Numbered from the stretch's first letter, positions 9,220 through 18,183 are shown. The stretch: 34,678 bases of DNA from JBBRWO01 sp964388455 (GCA_964388455.1 CAYMAN010000022.1:1-34678); one strand, 5' to 3'. Translations and numbers: made by a program. Notes: generated by a model not told the origin, from the sequence alone.

Positions 9220-10296
9220 ATGCACTCGGCGATCCGCGTCCTCGTAGTCGACGATTCAGCGCTCATCAGGCAGATGCTGAGTCGCGCCCTGTCGATGGAC
9301 CCGCGAATCGTGGTTGCCGGCGTCGCTAAGACCGGCGTCGAGGCGGTCGAACTCGCGAGCGAACTACAGCCCGACGTCATCACCCTCGACATCGAGATGC
9401 CGGAGATGACAGGCCTCGAGGCGCTCCCGCAGATTCGCCGACACTCCGATGCTCGTGTGATCATGCTGAGTTCGCTCGACGATCCCGATACGACCTACCG
9501 GGCACTCGCGCTGGGCGCCGTGGACTTCATTCCCAAGCCGACCGCGGGGATGGCGACCTCCATCACCGAGCTGACCGACACGCTTCTCAAGAGGATTCGT
9601 GTCGCGTACCGCATCGATCCGGCGCATATCCCCGCAGCAGCTAGCCGCTACAGCGAAGTGTCGCATCCGTCTGACGATGCCAAGCCGCTCGCGGCACTCA
9701 CTGAGCGCCTGTCAGCGTGTGTTGCGATCGCGTCTTCGACCGGTGGGCCGCCAGCGCTCGAGCGCGTCTTCGAGGGGCTCTCGCTATCGCTTCCGGCTGC
9801 CTACGTTGTCGTACAGCACCTGCCCGCGGGCTTCTCGGCGTCACTGGCCAAACGGCTTAACGCGGTCAGCGGGATCACGGTTCAGGAAGCCGAGCACGGT
9901 ACGGTCCTTGAGGCGGGTTACGCGTACGTGGCACCGCACGGCAAACACATGCTGATCGACGTGTCCGCTGGAGCTCCGAGAATCGTGTTTTCAGACGATC
10001 CATCTGTTCACGGCGTGCGCCCAGCCGCAGACATGCTGTTCGCCAGCGTCGCTGAGGCGTTCGGCGACCGTGCGATAGCCGTGGTGCTGACGGGCATGGG
10101 TGCCGATGGCGCTCGCGGTGCGTTGGCCATCAAGCGAGCGGAGGGCGACGTCATCATTCAAGACGAAGCCACCAGTGTGGTGTGGGGCATGCCCGGCACA
10201 GCCGTGAAACTGAACGCGGGACGCCGCGTTGTGCCGCTGGGGCTGGTCGCTGCCGAGATCCGCCGCAGTATCAGAATGCGACAGGGGGTGATCTAG
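9220..10296 (+). CDS. cheB: CheB receptor methylesterase/glutamine deamidase response regulator
   Basis: CheB removes methyl groups from, and deamidates, chemoreceptors when phosphorylated by CheA. The 358-residue product has an N-terminal receiver (about 4-125) with D11-D12, phospho-site D57, S84 and K106. A linker of about 35 residues follows, then the methylesterase domain (about 165-350). The catalytic triad is visible as S173 in ASSTGG, H200 in VVQHLPAGF and D296 in GMGADGARG. The ATG at 9220 has GGCCGGA upstream. It lies ten bases after cheY and ends exactly at the base before the cheA start. Confidence 0.95.
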   Translation: MHSAIRVLVVDDSALIRQMLSRALSMDPRIVVAGVAKTGVEAVELASELQPDVITLDIEMPEMTGLEALPQIRRHSDARVIMLSSLDDPDTTYRALALGAVDFIPKPTAGMATSITELTDTLLKRIRVAYRIDPAHIPAAASRYSEVSHPSDDAKPLAALTERLSACVAIASSTGGPPALERVFEGLSLSLPAAYVVVQHLPAGFSASLAKRLNAVSGITVQEAEHGTVLEAGYAYVAPHGKHMLIDVSAGAPRIVFSDDPSVHGVRPAADMLFASVAEAFGDRAIAVVLTGMGADGARGALAIKRAEGDVIIQDEATSVVWGMPGTAVKLNAGRRVVPLGLVAAEIRRSIRMRQGVI

Positions 10297-12261
10297 ATGG
10301 GTGAGATGGACGCCTATCGCGATGCCTTCCTCGCCGAGAGCGGCGACTACCTCCAGCAGATGACCGATGGACTCTTGGCGCTCGAGCGTGATCCCTCCGC
10401 TACAGAACCGGTCGAGATCATCTTCAGGGGCGCACACTCGCTCAAGGGGATGTCGGCGGCGATGGGCTACGAACGCACGGCTGATCTGACGCACAAGATG
10501 GAAGAGTTGATGGCCAAGGTCCGCTCCGAGGAGCTGGCGGTCGATACCCGACTGGTCGACCTGGTGCTGTCCGCCGTGGACCTCGTCCGTGACCTGATCG
10601 ACGACGAAGCCGCCGGAAGCACGCTGGTCGACCCGAGCGCTACCATCGCCACACTAGCGGGGTTCGGAGCGGCAGCTCCCGTGACTTCCGTGGACCGTGG
10701 AGCCGCTCAGGAGCCGACTCGTCCCGAGGAGGTCGAGCTGCTCGAAGGGGAGCGCGGCTTCGAGGTGCGCGTCAGGCTCGAATCGGCATGCGTACTCAAA
10801 GCGGTCCGCGCCTACATGGTGATCAAGCGCCTCAGCCACATCGGGCGGGTCATCTACACGGAACCGACCGCTAGAGAGATTGAGGACGAGAACTTCGAGT
10901 CGGAGTTCGTGGTGGTCCTCGGCACCGGGGGAACTGCTGACGAACTGCGTGAGGCAGCGGCCTATGTGAGTGAAGTCCACAGCGTCGAGGTGACTGAGGT
11001 GGCGGGGTCTCGGCCAGTTGAGACGGCCGACGTCGAGGGGGCCGACGCCGCACCGGTGAACCGACGTCGCGACATCCCCAAGCTCTCCGAGAGCCAGACG
11101 GTGCGAGTCTCCATCGGCCATCTGGACACGCTGGTCGATCTGGTCGGGGAGTTGGTCATTTTGCGCTCCCGCCTCGAGCGCGTCGCGAAGCGCATCTCGG
11201 ACCATGACCTCACGGGCACGTTGGCCGACCTGCACCACATCTCCTCCGAGCTACAGTACGAGGTGATGCAGACTCGCATGGTCCCGGTACGAAACATCTT
11301 CAACCGATTCCCGCGCATGGTCAGGGATCTTGCGACCGACCTGGGCAAAGAAGTCGAGTTCGAGATCACCGGCCTCGACATCGAACTCGACCGCACGGTG
11401 CTCGACGAGATCGGCGACCCGATCGTGCACTTGTTGCGCAACAGCATCGATCACGGCATAGGCGCCGCCGAGGACCGGCTTGCGCTGGGCAAGCCGCGCG
11501 TGGGTCGAATCCAGCTGACTGCGGTTCGCGAACGCGATCACGTCACGATCGTGGTGAGTGACGACGGGAAGGGCATCGACCTGGAACGCGTGTGGGCGAA
11601 GGCCGTGCAGCAGGGCCTTGCCAAGGCCGAGGAGCGCGACGACTACTCGGAGGCCGAGATCCTGCTCTTCATCTGCGTCCCCGGATTCTCGACCGCCGAG
11701 AAGACCACGAAGGTGTCCGGGCGCGGCGTGGGCATGGACGTCGTGAAGGGCAAGATCGAACACCTCGGTGGGACGGTTCGCATCGCTTCCACCCCGGGTG
11801 TCGGCACCGACTTCATCCTGCAACTGCCGCTCACGCTGGCCATCGTCAAGGCTCTGCTGGTGGAAGCCTGCGGTGAGACGTTCGCGATCCCGCTGGCGGC
11901 CGTGACCGAGGTGTTCTCGGCGCAGGAGATCACGCTGAAGTCGATCGACGGCGCTCCGGTGTTGATGCTTCGAGACGGAGGCGTCGTGCCGTTCCAGCGG
12001 CTCGATGCGATTCTGTATGGCAAGGACCCGTTGGCCGTGCCCGAGCTGCACACCCATGTGCTGCTGGTCGAGGTCGGTGGCGAGTGCCACGCTCTGCATG
12101 TGGATGCGCTCGCCGGCCGGCAGGAAATCGTCATGAAGCCTTTGTCCCGGCTACTAAGGGGCGCACAAGGGTTCTCCGGGGCAACGATCCTGGGTGACGG
12201 TCGGGTCATGCTGATTCTCGACCCCAGAACGATGTTCACTGTCACGGAGGTCATGCGATGA
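10297..12261 (+). CDS. cheA: CheA chemotaxis sensor histidine kinase
   Basis: CheA autophosphorylates and passes phosphate to CheY and CheB. The 654 residues show all five expected regions. The HPt domain (1-110) has H47 in AHSLKG. A P2-like regulator-binding domain spans about 145-230, followed by dimerisation helices (about 255-320). The kinase core (about 325-505) has the N box around N382 (LLRNSIDHG), the G1 box DDGKG (422-426) and the G2 box GRGVGMD (475-481). A CheW-like domain (about 512-650) ends the protein. The start abuts the cheB stop; GGGGGTGAT just upstream serves as ribosome site. A second in-frame ATG at 10306 is an alternative. The stop overlaps the cheC start as ATGA. Confidence 0.96.
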   Translation: MGEMDAYRDAFLAESGDYLQQMTDGLLALERDPSATEPVEIIFRGAHSLKGMSAAMGYERTADLTHKMEELMAKVRSEELAVDTRLVDLVLSAVDLVRDLIDDEAAGSTLVDPSATIATLAGFGAAAPVTSVDRGAAQEPTRPEEVELLEGERGFEVRVRLESACVLKAVRAYMVIKRLSHIGRVIYTEPTAREIEDENFESEFVVVLGTGGTADELREAAAYVSEVHSVEVTEVAGSRPVETADVEGADAAPVNRRRDIPKLSESQTVRVSIGHLDTLVDLVGELVILRSRLERVAKRISDHDLTGTLADLHHISSELQYEVMQTRMVPVRNIFNRFPRMVRDLATDLGKEVEFEITGLDIELDRTVLDEIGDPIVHLLRNSIDHGIGAAEDRLALGKPRVGRIQLTAVRERDHVTIVVSDDGKGIDLERVWAKAVQQGLAKAEERDDYSEAEILLFICVPGFSTAEKTTKVSGRGVGMDVVKGKIEHLGGTVRIASTPGVGTDFILQLPLTLAIVKALLVEACGETFAIPLAAVTEVFSAQEITLKSIDGAPVLMLRDGGVVPFQRLDAILYGKDPLAVPELHTHVLLVEVGGECHALHVDALAGRQEIVMKPLSRLLRGAQGFSGATILGDGRVMLILDPRTMFTVTEVMR

Positions 12262-12869
12262 GGCCGCAGACGCTCACCGAGCTTCAGCTCGACGCCTTGC
12301 GTGAAGTGGGCAGCATCGGCGCCGGTCACGCAGCTACCGCACTGTCACAGTTGCTTGACAGGCCGGTAGCGCTACAGGTGCCGACCATCGATGTCATCGA
12401 TCTGAGCGACGTCCCGTACGTGTTCGGCGGTCCCGCTCAGGTCGTCTGCGCTGTGTACGCGCGTTTGCTCGGCGACATCGGTGGAGGAATCCTGTTCCTC
12501 ACCACCGAAGAGGCGGCCCTGTCCTTGATCGATCTGCTTCGAGGGCACGAGGCGGGGACGACCAGAGTGTTGGACGTCGACGAGGAGAAGGTGCTGTCCC
12601 ATGCGACCGGGATTCTCATCGCGGCGTACCTGGCCGCAATCGCGCGCATGGCGAATCTCAACGTCGTTCCAGCCCCGCCGGTGCTCGCGTTCGATATGGC
12701 CGGCGCGATTCTGGCTGCTGTTGCCACAGAGGTGGACATGCGGGCCGAGCAAGCGGTCTTCGTGAGCACCGCATTCCTTGACGAGAACAACAGTATCGAC
12801 GCGGCGTTGTTCTTCCTGCCGGATCCGGAGAGTCTCGTGACCATCCTCGGCAGGCTTGGGATGGCTTAG
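12258..12869 (+). CDS. cheC: CheC-family protein with degenerate phosphatase sites
   Basis: CheC proteins dephosphorylate CheY-P and regulate CheD. The 203-residue product has the two pseudo-symmetric halves of the family: LREVGSIGAGHAATALS near 14-30, and HATGILIAAYLAAIARM near 115-131 followed by VVPAPP. In characterised CheC each half carries E-x-x-N. Here the first half keeps E16 but has S19 in place of Asn, and the second has H115 and G118 in place of Glu and Asn. The later prolines (P42, P141) are kept. The fold call is secure, but catalytic activity is doubtful, and it may act mainly as a CheD partner or phospho-CheY sensor. ATGA overlap with cheA and close spacing to cheD indicate one operon. 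Confidence 0.88.
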   Translation: MRPQTLTELQLDALREVGSIGAGHAATALSQLLDRPVALQVPTIDVIDLSDVPYVFGGPAQVVCAVYARLLGDIGGGILFLTTEEAALSLIDLLRGHEAGTTRVLDVDEEKVLSHATGILIAAYLAAIARMANLNVVPAPPVLAFDMAGAILAAVATEVDMRAEQAVFVSTAFLDENNSIDAALFFLPDPESLVTILGRLGMA

Positions 12870-12870
12870 C

Positions 12871-13395
12871 GTGAACGACGACTCCAGCCATCAGGGACGG
12901 ACGGGCCTGTATACTCCGGGCCCGCTGGCAGTCGAGGTCGCCGTCTCTTCGATCGAGTTCGCTCGCCATCCGTCGAGGCTCATGACGCCCGCCCTGGGGT
13001 CGTGTCTCGGTATCACCTTGTGGGATCCTTCGTTGCGCACCGGTGCGATGGCGCACGTGATGCTCCCGGCACCGGGGGACGGGACAGCGGGCTCCAGCGC
13101 GAAGTACGTTGACTTCGCAATTCCTGAGATGGTGCGCCTCATGGTTGAGGCGGGCTCCTTCAAGCATCGGCTGGTCGCCAAGATCGCAGGTGGCGCCGCC
13201 ATGTTCAGCAGGGAGTCGTTGGTCGCGAGCATTGGTCTGCGCAATGTGGAAGAGGCCAAACGGCAGTTTGCACTCGCGCAGGTGCGGCTGACGGCAGAAG
13301 ATGTCGGGCAGGCACATGCACGCACGATCGAACTGGTGCTGGACACCGGAGTTCTACTGGTCCACAGCCACCGCTATGGCACTCGGGAGTTATGA
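12871..13395 (+). CDS. cheD: CheD chemoreceptor glutamine deamidase
   Basis: CheD deamidates receptor glutamines and in Bacillus- and Thermotoga-type systems is held by CheC. The 174-residue product has the cysteine-hydrolase core: T39 and C45 in MTPALGSCLG and H62 in MAHVMLP. The spacing of 6 and 17 residues between them equals that of the Thermotoga Thr27-Cys33-His50 triad. I chose the GTG at 12871, one base after the cheC stop; TTGGGATGG upstream could serve as ribosome site. A TTG at 12856 would overlap cheC and add five residues. The coding end is close to the next gene, a diguanylate cyclase in another frame. Confidence 0.92.
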   Translation: MNDDSSHQGRTGLYTPGPLAVEVAVSSIEFARHPSRLMTPALGSCLGITLWDPSLRTGAMAHVMLPAPGDGTAGSSAKYVDFAIPEMVRLMVEAGSFKHRLVAKIAGGAAMFSRESLVASIGLRNVEEAKRQFALAQVRLTAEDVGQAHARTIELVLDTGVLLVHSHRYGTREL

Positions 13396-13417
13396 TGTAC
13401 CGACTGGCGAGATGCTC

Positions 13418-14905
13418 ATGACGATGAACGGTGGCGACCACACGGTGCATGCACGACGGCCTTCAGATCGACTTACAGTCGCGATCATGGGTGGCGGACC
13501 TCGAGCCGCCTCTCTGCTGCGCCTGCTTTCCGACGTCGACAACATCAACGTAGCCGCGGTCTGCGCCCCCCAAGCCATGTCGCCGGCGCTCAGACTCGCA
13601 GAAGAGCTTGGCGTGTTCGCGACGCGCGATCACACAGAGGTCTTCCAGATAGCGGGCCTGTCGCTGATCGTCGACATGTCGGAGGATCCTCGTTTTCAGT
13701 CGCTCTTGCAGGCGCAGCGTCCGGCCCACGTCGAGGTTGTCGGAATGACAGGCTCCGAGCTCGTCTGGGACCTGCTCGTAGCCAAGAAGCGGGGCGAGGA
13801 ACAGGAAAAACTGTTCGTCGAACTCCAGGTCGCCTACGACAAGATCCGCAGTCACGAGCGCCGCCTGCAGACGAGCAAGGAAGATCTCGAGGCCGCTAAC
13901 GAGGAACTCGAAAGCCGTCTGGCCGAGATATTCTTCACGCATGAGTTCTTCAAGGCCCTCACGAGCTTCACTTCCGTTGACGACGTGTGTTCGCTGATCG
14001 TTGACGGCTGCAACGGTATCCTCGGCGCTGAGATCTCGTGCGTCTACCTCTTCAACCGCGACGATTGGACGCTGCATCTGCGGGCGTCGCAGGGTCGCTC
14101 GGAAGATGCGTTTCGGCGCGTGGTCCCGGTCTCGGACACCATTCTCGGCTACGCCTTCCGAGAGGGTGCGATTCAAGAGGTCGACGTTGATCCGGCGGGT
14201 AAGTCCACTGCATGGGCGACACCGGAGTGCGGCGTGATAAGTCAGGCGGCCGTGCCGTTGCGTATCGGATCCAACGTGTTCGGCGTGATGGTCATGGCGT
14301 CGGCGAGCGCGCGCGAGCTGACGGTGGCGGAGAGCGAGCGTCTGGCGGTTCTCGGGAACCAATCGTCACTGTCACTCCAAAACGCGCTGCTTCACGGTGA
14401 GCTCGAACGTCTCTCCGTGACCGACCGCCTGACCGAACTGTATAACCACGGCTACTTCCAGCAGCGTTTGGAAGAGGAGTTCAAGCGTTCTCAGCGCTTT
14501 GGACACGTCATGTCGCTGATCATGCTCGATATCGACGACTTCAAGAAGTTCAACGACACACACGGTCATCCCAAGGGCGACACCATCTTGAAAGCGGTCA
14601 GCGCGGTCATCCGCGATGAGCTCCGCGAGATGGACATCGCTGCTCGCTATGGCGGCGAAGAGTTCGTCATCGTGCTGCCTGAGACGGAGCTCGCGGGTGC
14701 GATGGCTGTAGCGGAGCGAGTACGTGCCGGAGTGGCGGCCATCCGGGTTCCGGACATCGCGAACAAGAAGGCCGTCGCCACCGTCAGCGTCGGCGTGTCT
14801 GCGTTCCCGCTGCATGCAGAGTCCGCGCTGCGTCTGCTCGAGTCCGCCGACGCTGCGATGTATCGTGCGAAGCGCTCGGGCAAGGACCGCGTCGAGTCGG
14901 CGTAA
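13418..14905 (+). CDS. diguanylate cyclase with Rossmann-like, coiled-coil, GAF and GGDEF domains
   Basis: The product should make cyclic-di-GMP from two GTP. With the ATG at 13418 it has 495 residues. Residues about 18-130 look like a dinucleotide-binding Rossmann domain of the Gfo/Idh type: a beta strand ends in GGGPRAASLL, and AVCAP and LAEELGVFATRD follow. A coiled coil (about 130-175), a GAF domain (about 180-325) and a GGDEF domain (about 332-492) come next. The active site is GGEEF (412-416), and an RxxD inhibitory site (R403, D406) sits five residues before it, so product inhibition is expected. ATGs at 13412 and 13424 are alternatives; GGCGAG lies before 13418. It has no membrane helix. 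It follows cheD closely, linking c-di-GMP output to the chemotaxis operon. The Rossmann module as sensor is inference. Confidence 0.88.
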   Translation: MTMNGGDHTVHARRPSDRLTVAIMGGGPRAASLLRLLSDVDNINVAAVCAPQAMSPALRLAEELGVFATRDHTEVFQIAGLSLIVDMSEDPRFQSLLQAQRPAHVEVVGMTGSELVWDLLVAKKRGEEQEKLFVELQVAYDKIRSHERRLQTSKEDLEAANEELESRLAEIFFTHEFFKALTSFTSVDDVCSLIVDGCNGILGAEISCVYLFNRDDWTLHLRASQGRSEDAFRRVVPVSDTILGYAFREGAIQEVDVDPAGKSTAWATPECGVISQAAVPLRIGSNVFGVMVMASASARELTVAESERLAVLGNQSSLSLQNALLHGELERLSVTDRLTELYNHGYFQQRLEEEFKRSQRFGHVMSLIMLDIDDFKKFNDTHGHPKGDTILKAVSAVIRDELREMDIAARYGGEEFVIVLPETELAGAMAVAERVRAGVAAIRVPDIANKKAVATVSVGVSAFPLHAESALRLLESADAAMYRAKRSGKDRVESA

Positions 14906-15045
14906 GACCGACCGGGCAAGCGGAATCCGGCCCGATTCGACCGCGTCGTGAGCGCAATCGTAGTCGCCCTGCGTGATAGACTCCTCGTGCACATTCTGCC
15001 CGCTCCCAAATCTTGTACTCGGCGATCTGAAGGGTGTCGGAAGCG

Positions 15046-15936
15046 ATGAGACCCGTACGGCCCGGGGACAGAGGACCCGCGGTCGAAGACATACAGCGCA
15101 GATTGCTTGCCCTCGGCTACGACCTTGGTCGCACCGGTGTGGACGGCGTCTACTTCGGCGCGACGATGGAAGCGGTGCGCTCGTTCCAGGCCATGCGCGG
15201 ACTGACCGAGGACGGTGTGGTCGCCGACGAGACGTGGCCTGCACTTGTGGATGCGAGCTTCACCTTGGGTGACCGCATGCTCTACCTGCGGATGCCGCAC
15301 TTTCACGGTCGCGATGTCGCCACGCTGCAGCAGGCGCTGAATGCTCTCGGATTCGCGTGCGGTGAGTGGGATGCGATCTTTGGCACCTTCACGGAACGTG
15401 CCGTTCGCGAGTTCCAGCTGAACTCCGGCTTGCCGGCTGATGGCATCGTTGGGCGGGAGACGGTCCGCACCATCACCAACCTGCGCCACGTCTGGGAGGA
15501 CAAGGATGCGCGCTCGCACACGGCGGCGCACATCGAACCCGCACGTGCAGCCGGGGTGCTCGAGCGCACGGCGATCGCTGTGGTGGGCGAGGATGCGGCT
15601 GGTCGCAGAATCTCAGACCGACTGGTCAACCTCGCGAAAGCAAGCACGCCTCTCGCGAGAATGGTGATGGTGGACTCGCGGTCCGATGCCCCCCTGGACT
15701 CGGTGGTGCTCTGCATCCGCGGGAGTGGCACGGGTCGTGCTGACTCAGGCAGGCCGTTGGTCAGCGCGATCGATGCGGATTCACTTCCGGCGAGATTGAT
15801 CACGGCGGTTCAGGCGACCTCGAGTGATCATAGAGAGATCGTGATCGAGGTTCGTCTCGCGGACGCGGACGATGAGCGCGAGGACCAGCGAGCTGCGGTT
15901 CTACTGCTCGATGCGGTGTGTCTGACGTTCGACTGA
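15046..15936 (+). CDS. protein with two peptidoglycan-binding (PG_binding_1) modules
   Basis: The 296-residue product has two PG_binding_1 modules. The first (about 5-70) reads RPGDRGPAVEDIQRRLLALG..., and the second is at about 85-150 (GRDVATLQQALNALGF..., AVREFQLNSGLPADGIVG). The C-terminal half (about 165-296) is an alpha/beta region that I cannot assign. Its position would fit an amidase domain as in CwlM-like proteins, but the zinc-binding residues of Amidase_3 are not seen. There is no signal peptide or membrane helix, which is odd for a wall-binding protein and suggests a cytoplasmic regulator or non-classical export. I prefer the ATG at 15046; a GTG at 15034 has AGGG too close to it. 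The gene is followed by the NlpC/P60 gene on the same strand. Confidence 0.78.
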   Translation: MRPVRPGDRGPAVEDIQRRLLALGYDLGRTGVDGVYFGATMEAVRSFQAMRGLTEDGVVADETWPALVDASFTLGDRMLYLRMPHFHGRDVATLQQALNALGFACGEWDAIFGTFTERAVREFQLNSGLPADGIVGRETVRTITNLRHVWEDKDARSHTAAHIEPARAAGVLERTAIAVVGEDAAGRRISDRLVNLAKASTPLARMVMVDSRSDAPLDSVVLCIRGSGTGRADSGRPLVSAIDADSLPARLITAVQATSSDHREIVIEVRLADADDEREDQRAAVLLLDAVCLTFD

Positions 15937-15996
15937 CGGTTAACCCCCGTGGTACCATTCCATGGGTGCCTTGCCCCCGGTTCAGGGAGATTCAAA

Positions 15997-17025
15997 CTGA
16001 AGTTCACGACCAGAACATACCTCGTGCCGATGCTCGTTGCGGCACTGCTCGTACCCGTTGCCAGCGCCGGCGCTGTGCCCTCTAAGGCCGAGAAGATGGC
16101 CCAGGCGCGCCTCGTCAAGAACCAAATCGCGGCGCTCGACAACCGCGTCGAGCTCGCCAGCGAGGCGTACAACGAGGCCAGCAGCAAGCACAGAGGACTT
16201 GCTGCGGAGCGCGACAAGGCCGCTAACCGCGTCGCCAAGGCCGAGAAGCGCATCGGCACTCTCCAGAAGCATCTGGGTACGCGTGCCACAGGCATGTACC
16301 GTACCGGGCAACTCGGATTCATCGACGTCCTCATGGGTGCCAAGTCCTTTGACCAGCTGGCCCGCACGTGGGACCTGCTCAAGGACCTCAACGAGTCAGA
16401 CGCCACTGCGGTGGCTGACATGAAATCGGCGCGCAAAGAGGCGCTCGCGGCGCGCAAGCAGTACGCCACTAAGGCCAAGGCCGCCAAGAAGCAAGTCGAC
16501 ATCATGCAGCGCAATCGCAGCTCGATCGTCGCGCAGCTCGCGACTCGCAAGGCGAAGCTTTCCGGTCTGCAGTCCGAGATTGCCGCCATCGAGGCACAAG
16601 AGGAGGCGCGTGCCGCCGCCGCTGCACACACCTTCACGTCTTCGCGCGGTGGTGGCCGTCAGTTCCCGCCGCCCACGCGTGGACCGCGGAGTTCGGTCGT
16701 ATCCATCGCCAAGAGGTATCTGGGCGCGCCGTACCGTTGGGGCGCGAATGGTCCCAACAGCTTCGATTGTTCGGGATTCACTTCGTTCGTGTACCGTCAG
16801 GTGGGCGTGAACCTTCCGCGCGTTTCCCGCGCTCAGATCGGAGCGGGTCAGCGTGTTTCGCGATCCGACCTGGCACCGGGTGACCTCGTGTTCTTCGGCT
16901 CGCCGATTCACCACGTGGGCATCTACGTTGGCGGTGGCATGTACATCCACGCGCCGAGAACCGGGGATGTCGTGCGCATTTCTTCCATGTCGCGCGGCGG
17001 CTACGCTGGAGCCTGTCGTCCATAG
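15997..17025 (+). CDS. secreted NlpC/P60 peptidoglycan endopeptidase with coiled coil
   Basis: The enzyme is expected to cut peptide stems of peptidoglycan outside the cell. The best start is a CTG at 15997: AGGGAGA lies six bases upstream, and the product then starts MKFTTRTYLV with a clean signal peptide ending near ASAGA. A GTG at 15949 would place 16 non-signal residues in front and has no ribosome site. The 342 residues contain a long coiled coil (about 30-200) and an NlpC/P60 domain (about 230-340). Cys258 (FDCSGF), His306 (HHVGIY) and His318 (YIHAP) form the catalytic set. The architecture resembles division-associated hydrolases such as RipA or PcsB-like proteins. pilT begins 24 bases after the stop. 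Confidence 0.88.
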   Translation: MKFTTRTYLVPMLVAALLVPVASAGAVPSKAEKMAQARLVKNQIAALDNRVELASEAYNEASSKHRGLAAERDKAANRVAKAEKRIGTLQKHLGTRATGMYRTGQLGFIDVLMGAKSFDQLARTWDLLKDLNESDATAVADMKSARKEALAARKQYATKAKAAKKQVDIMQRNRSSIVAQLATRKAKLSGLQSEIAAIEAQEEARAAAAAHTFTSSRGGGRQFPPPTRGPRSSVVSIAKRYLGAPYRWGANGPNSFDCSGFTSFVYRQVGVNLPRVSRAQIGAGQRVSRSDLAPGDLVFFGSPIHHVGIYVGGGMYIHAPRTGDVVRISSMSRGGYAGACRP

Positions 17026-17049
17026 CTCATTCTCGGAATAGGAACGACG

Positions 17050-18153
17050 ATGGCGGAGATCGACGGGCTGCTCAAAATCATGACCGACAAAGGCGCATCC
17101 GACCTTCACATCAAGGCCGGGAACTCGCCTGCGATTCGTCTTCACGCTCGATTGGTTGTGCTGAACGAGCTCTCCAAGCTCACTCCTGCTCAGACCGAGA
17201 TCCTCGCGCTGGGTATGATGGATGAGCATCAGAAAGAGTTGTTCGCCGACGCCAATGAGCTCGACTTCGCCTATTCGCTCCCTGGGGTCGCGCGCTTCCG
17301 CGTCAACGCATTTCATCAGCGTGGGTCGGTCGGACTTACCCTGCGTCGCGTTGCAACCGAGCTTCAAAGCCTCGAGGAGCTCGGGCTTCCCCCGGTACTG
17401 CGCAGATTGGCCGACGAGCCCCGCGGCCTCGTGCTTGTCACAGGGACAGCCGGTTCAGGTAAGTCGACGACGCTCGCCTCGATGATCGACCACATCAACT
17501 CGACGCGCAGCGGTCACATCGTGACGATCGAAGACCCCATCGAGGTCTTGCACGAGGACAAACGGTGCATCGTCAACCAGCGCGAGATCGGCATCGACAC
17601 CGACAGCTACGAGGACGCACTGCGACACGTCGTGCGCCAGGACCCCGACGTCATCCTCATCGGCGAGATGCGCGACTACGACACCGTCTCGGCTTCGCTC
17701 ACGGCGGCTGAGATCGGCAACCTGGTGCTCTCGACGCTGCACACCATCGACGCGACCGAGACCATCGGACGAATCATCGACTTCTTCCCGCCACATCAGC
17801 AGAAGCAGGTTCGCCTGATGCTGGGCTCGACTCTGCGCGGCATCGTGTCGCTGCGACTGATTCCGTCGACGGCCGGGGGTCTTGTTCCCGCAGTCGAGGT
17901 GCTGGTCATGACCGGCACCATCCGCGAGTACATCAATGACCCAGACAAGACGTATCTGATCCGCGACGCCATGGAAGAGGGCCAGTACTACGGCATGCAG
18001 ACGTTTGATCAGTCGCTGCTCGGCCTGTACCAGGATCGCAAGATCACCCTCGATGACGCGATCTCAATGGCGCACAACGCTCACGACTTCAAGATCAAGA
18101 TCCGCCAACTGGGGATCGATCTGAACCAGGCAGCGCAGACCGGCGTCTACTAG
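17050..18153 (+). CDS. pilT: type IV pilus retraction ATPase PilT
   Basis: PilT depolymerises type IV pili and powers twitching. The 367-residue product has the family's usual length and motifs. It begins with the N-domain DGLLKIMTDKGASDLHIKAG. Walker A is GTAGSGKST (132-140, K138). The Asp box TIEDPIE, Walker B DVILIGEMRD and His box STLHTIDATE are all intact. The C-terminal part has YLIRDAMEEGQ near residues 298-308. The ATG at 17050 has AGGAACG upstream. No other pilus gene is in the window. Its place a few genes after the chemotaxis cluster, on the same strand, suggests that pili may be the motility output, though a separate promoter cannot be excluded. Confidence 0.94.
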   Translation: MAEIDGLLKIMTDKGASDLHIKAGNSPAIRLHARLVVLNELSKLTPAQTEILALGMMDEHQKELFADANELDFAYSLPGVARFRVNAFHQRGSVGLTLRRVATELQSLEELGLPPVLRRLADEPRGLVLVTGTAGSGKSTTLASMIDHINSTRSGHIVTIEDPIEVLHEDKRCIVNQREIGIDTDSYEDALRHVVRQDPDVILIGEMRDYDTVSASLTAAEIGNLVLSTLHTIDATETIGRIIDFFPPHQQKQVRLMLGSTLRGIVSLRLIPSTAGGLVPAVEVLVMTGTIREYINDPDKTYLIRDAMEEGQYYGMQTFDQSLLGLYQDRKITLDDAISMAHNAHDFKIKIRQLGIDLNQAAQTGVY

Positions 18154-18183
18154 TCACGCTTCGACTCGCTCCTGCTGTGCGCG

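Noticed and set aside
15951..15980. Imperfect palindrome GGTACC...GGGTGCC upstream of the NlpC/P60 gene
   Set aside because: Too many mismatches to separate it from chance.
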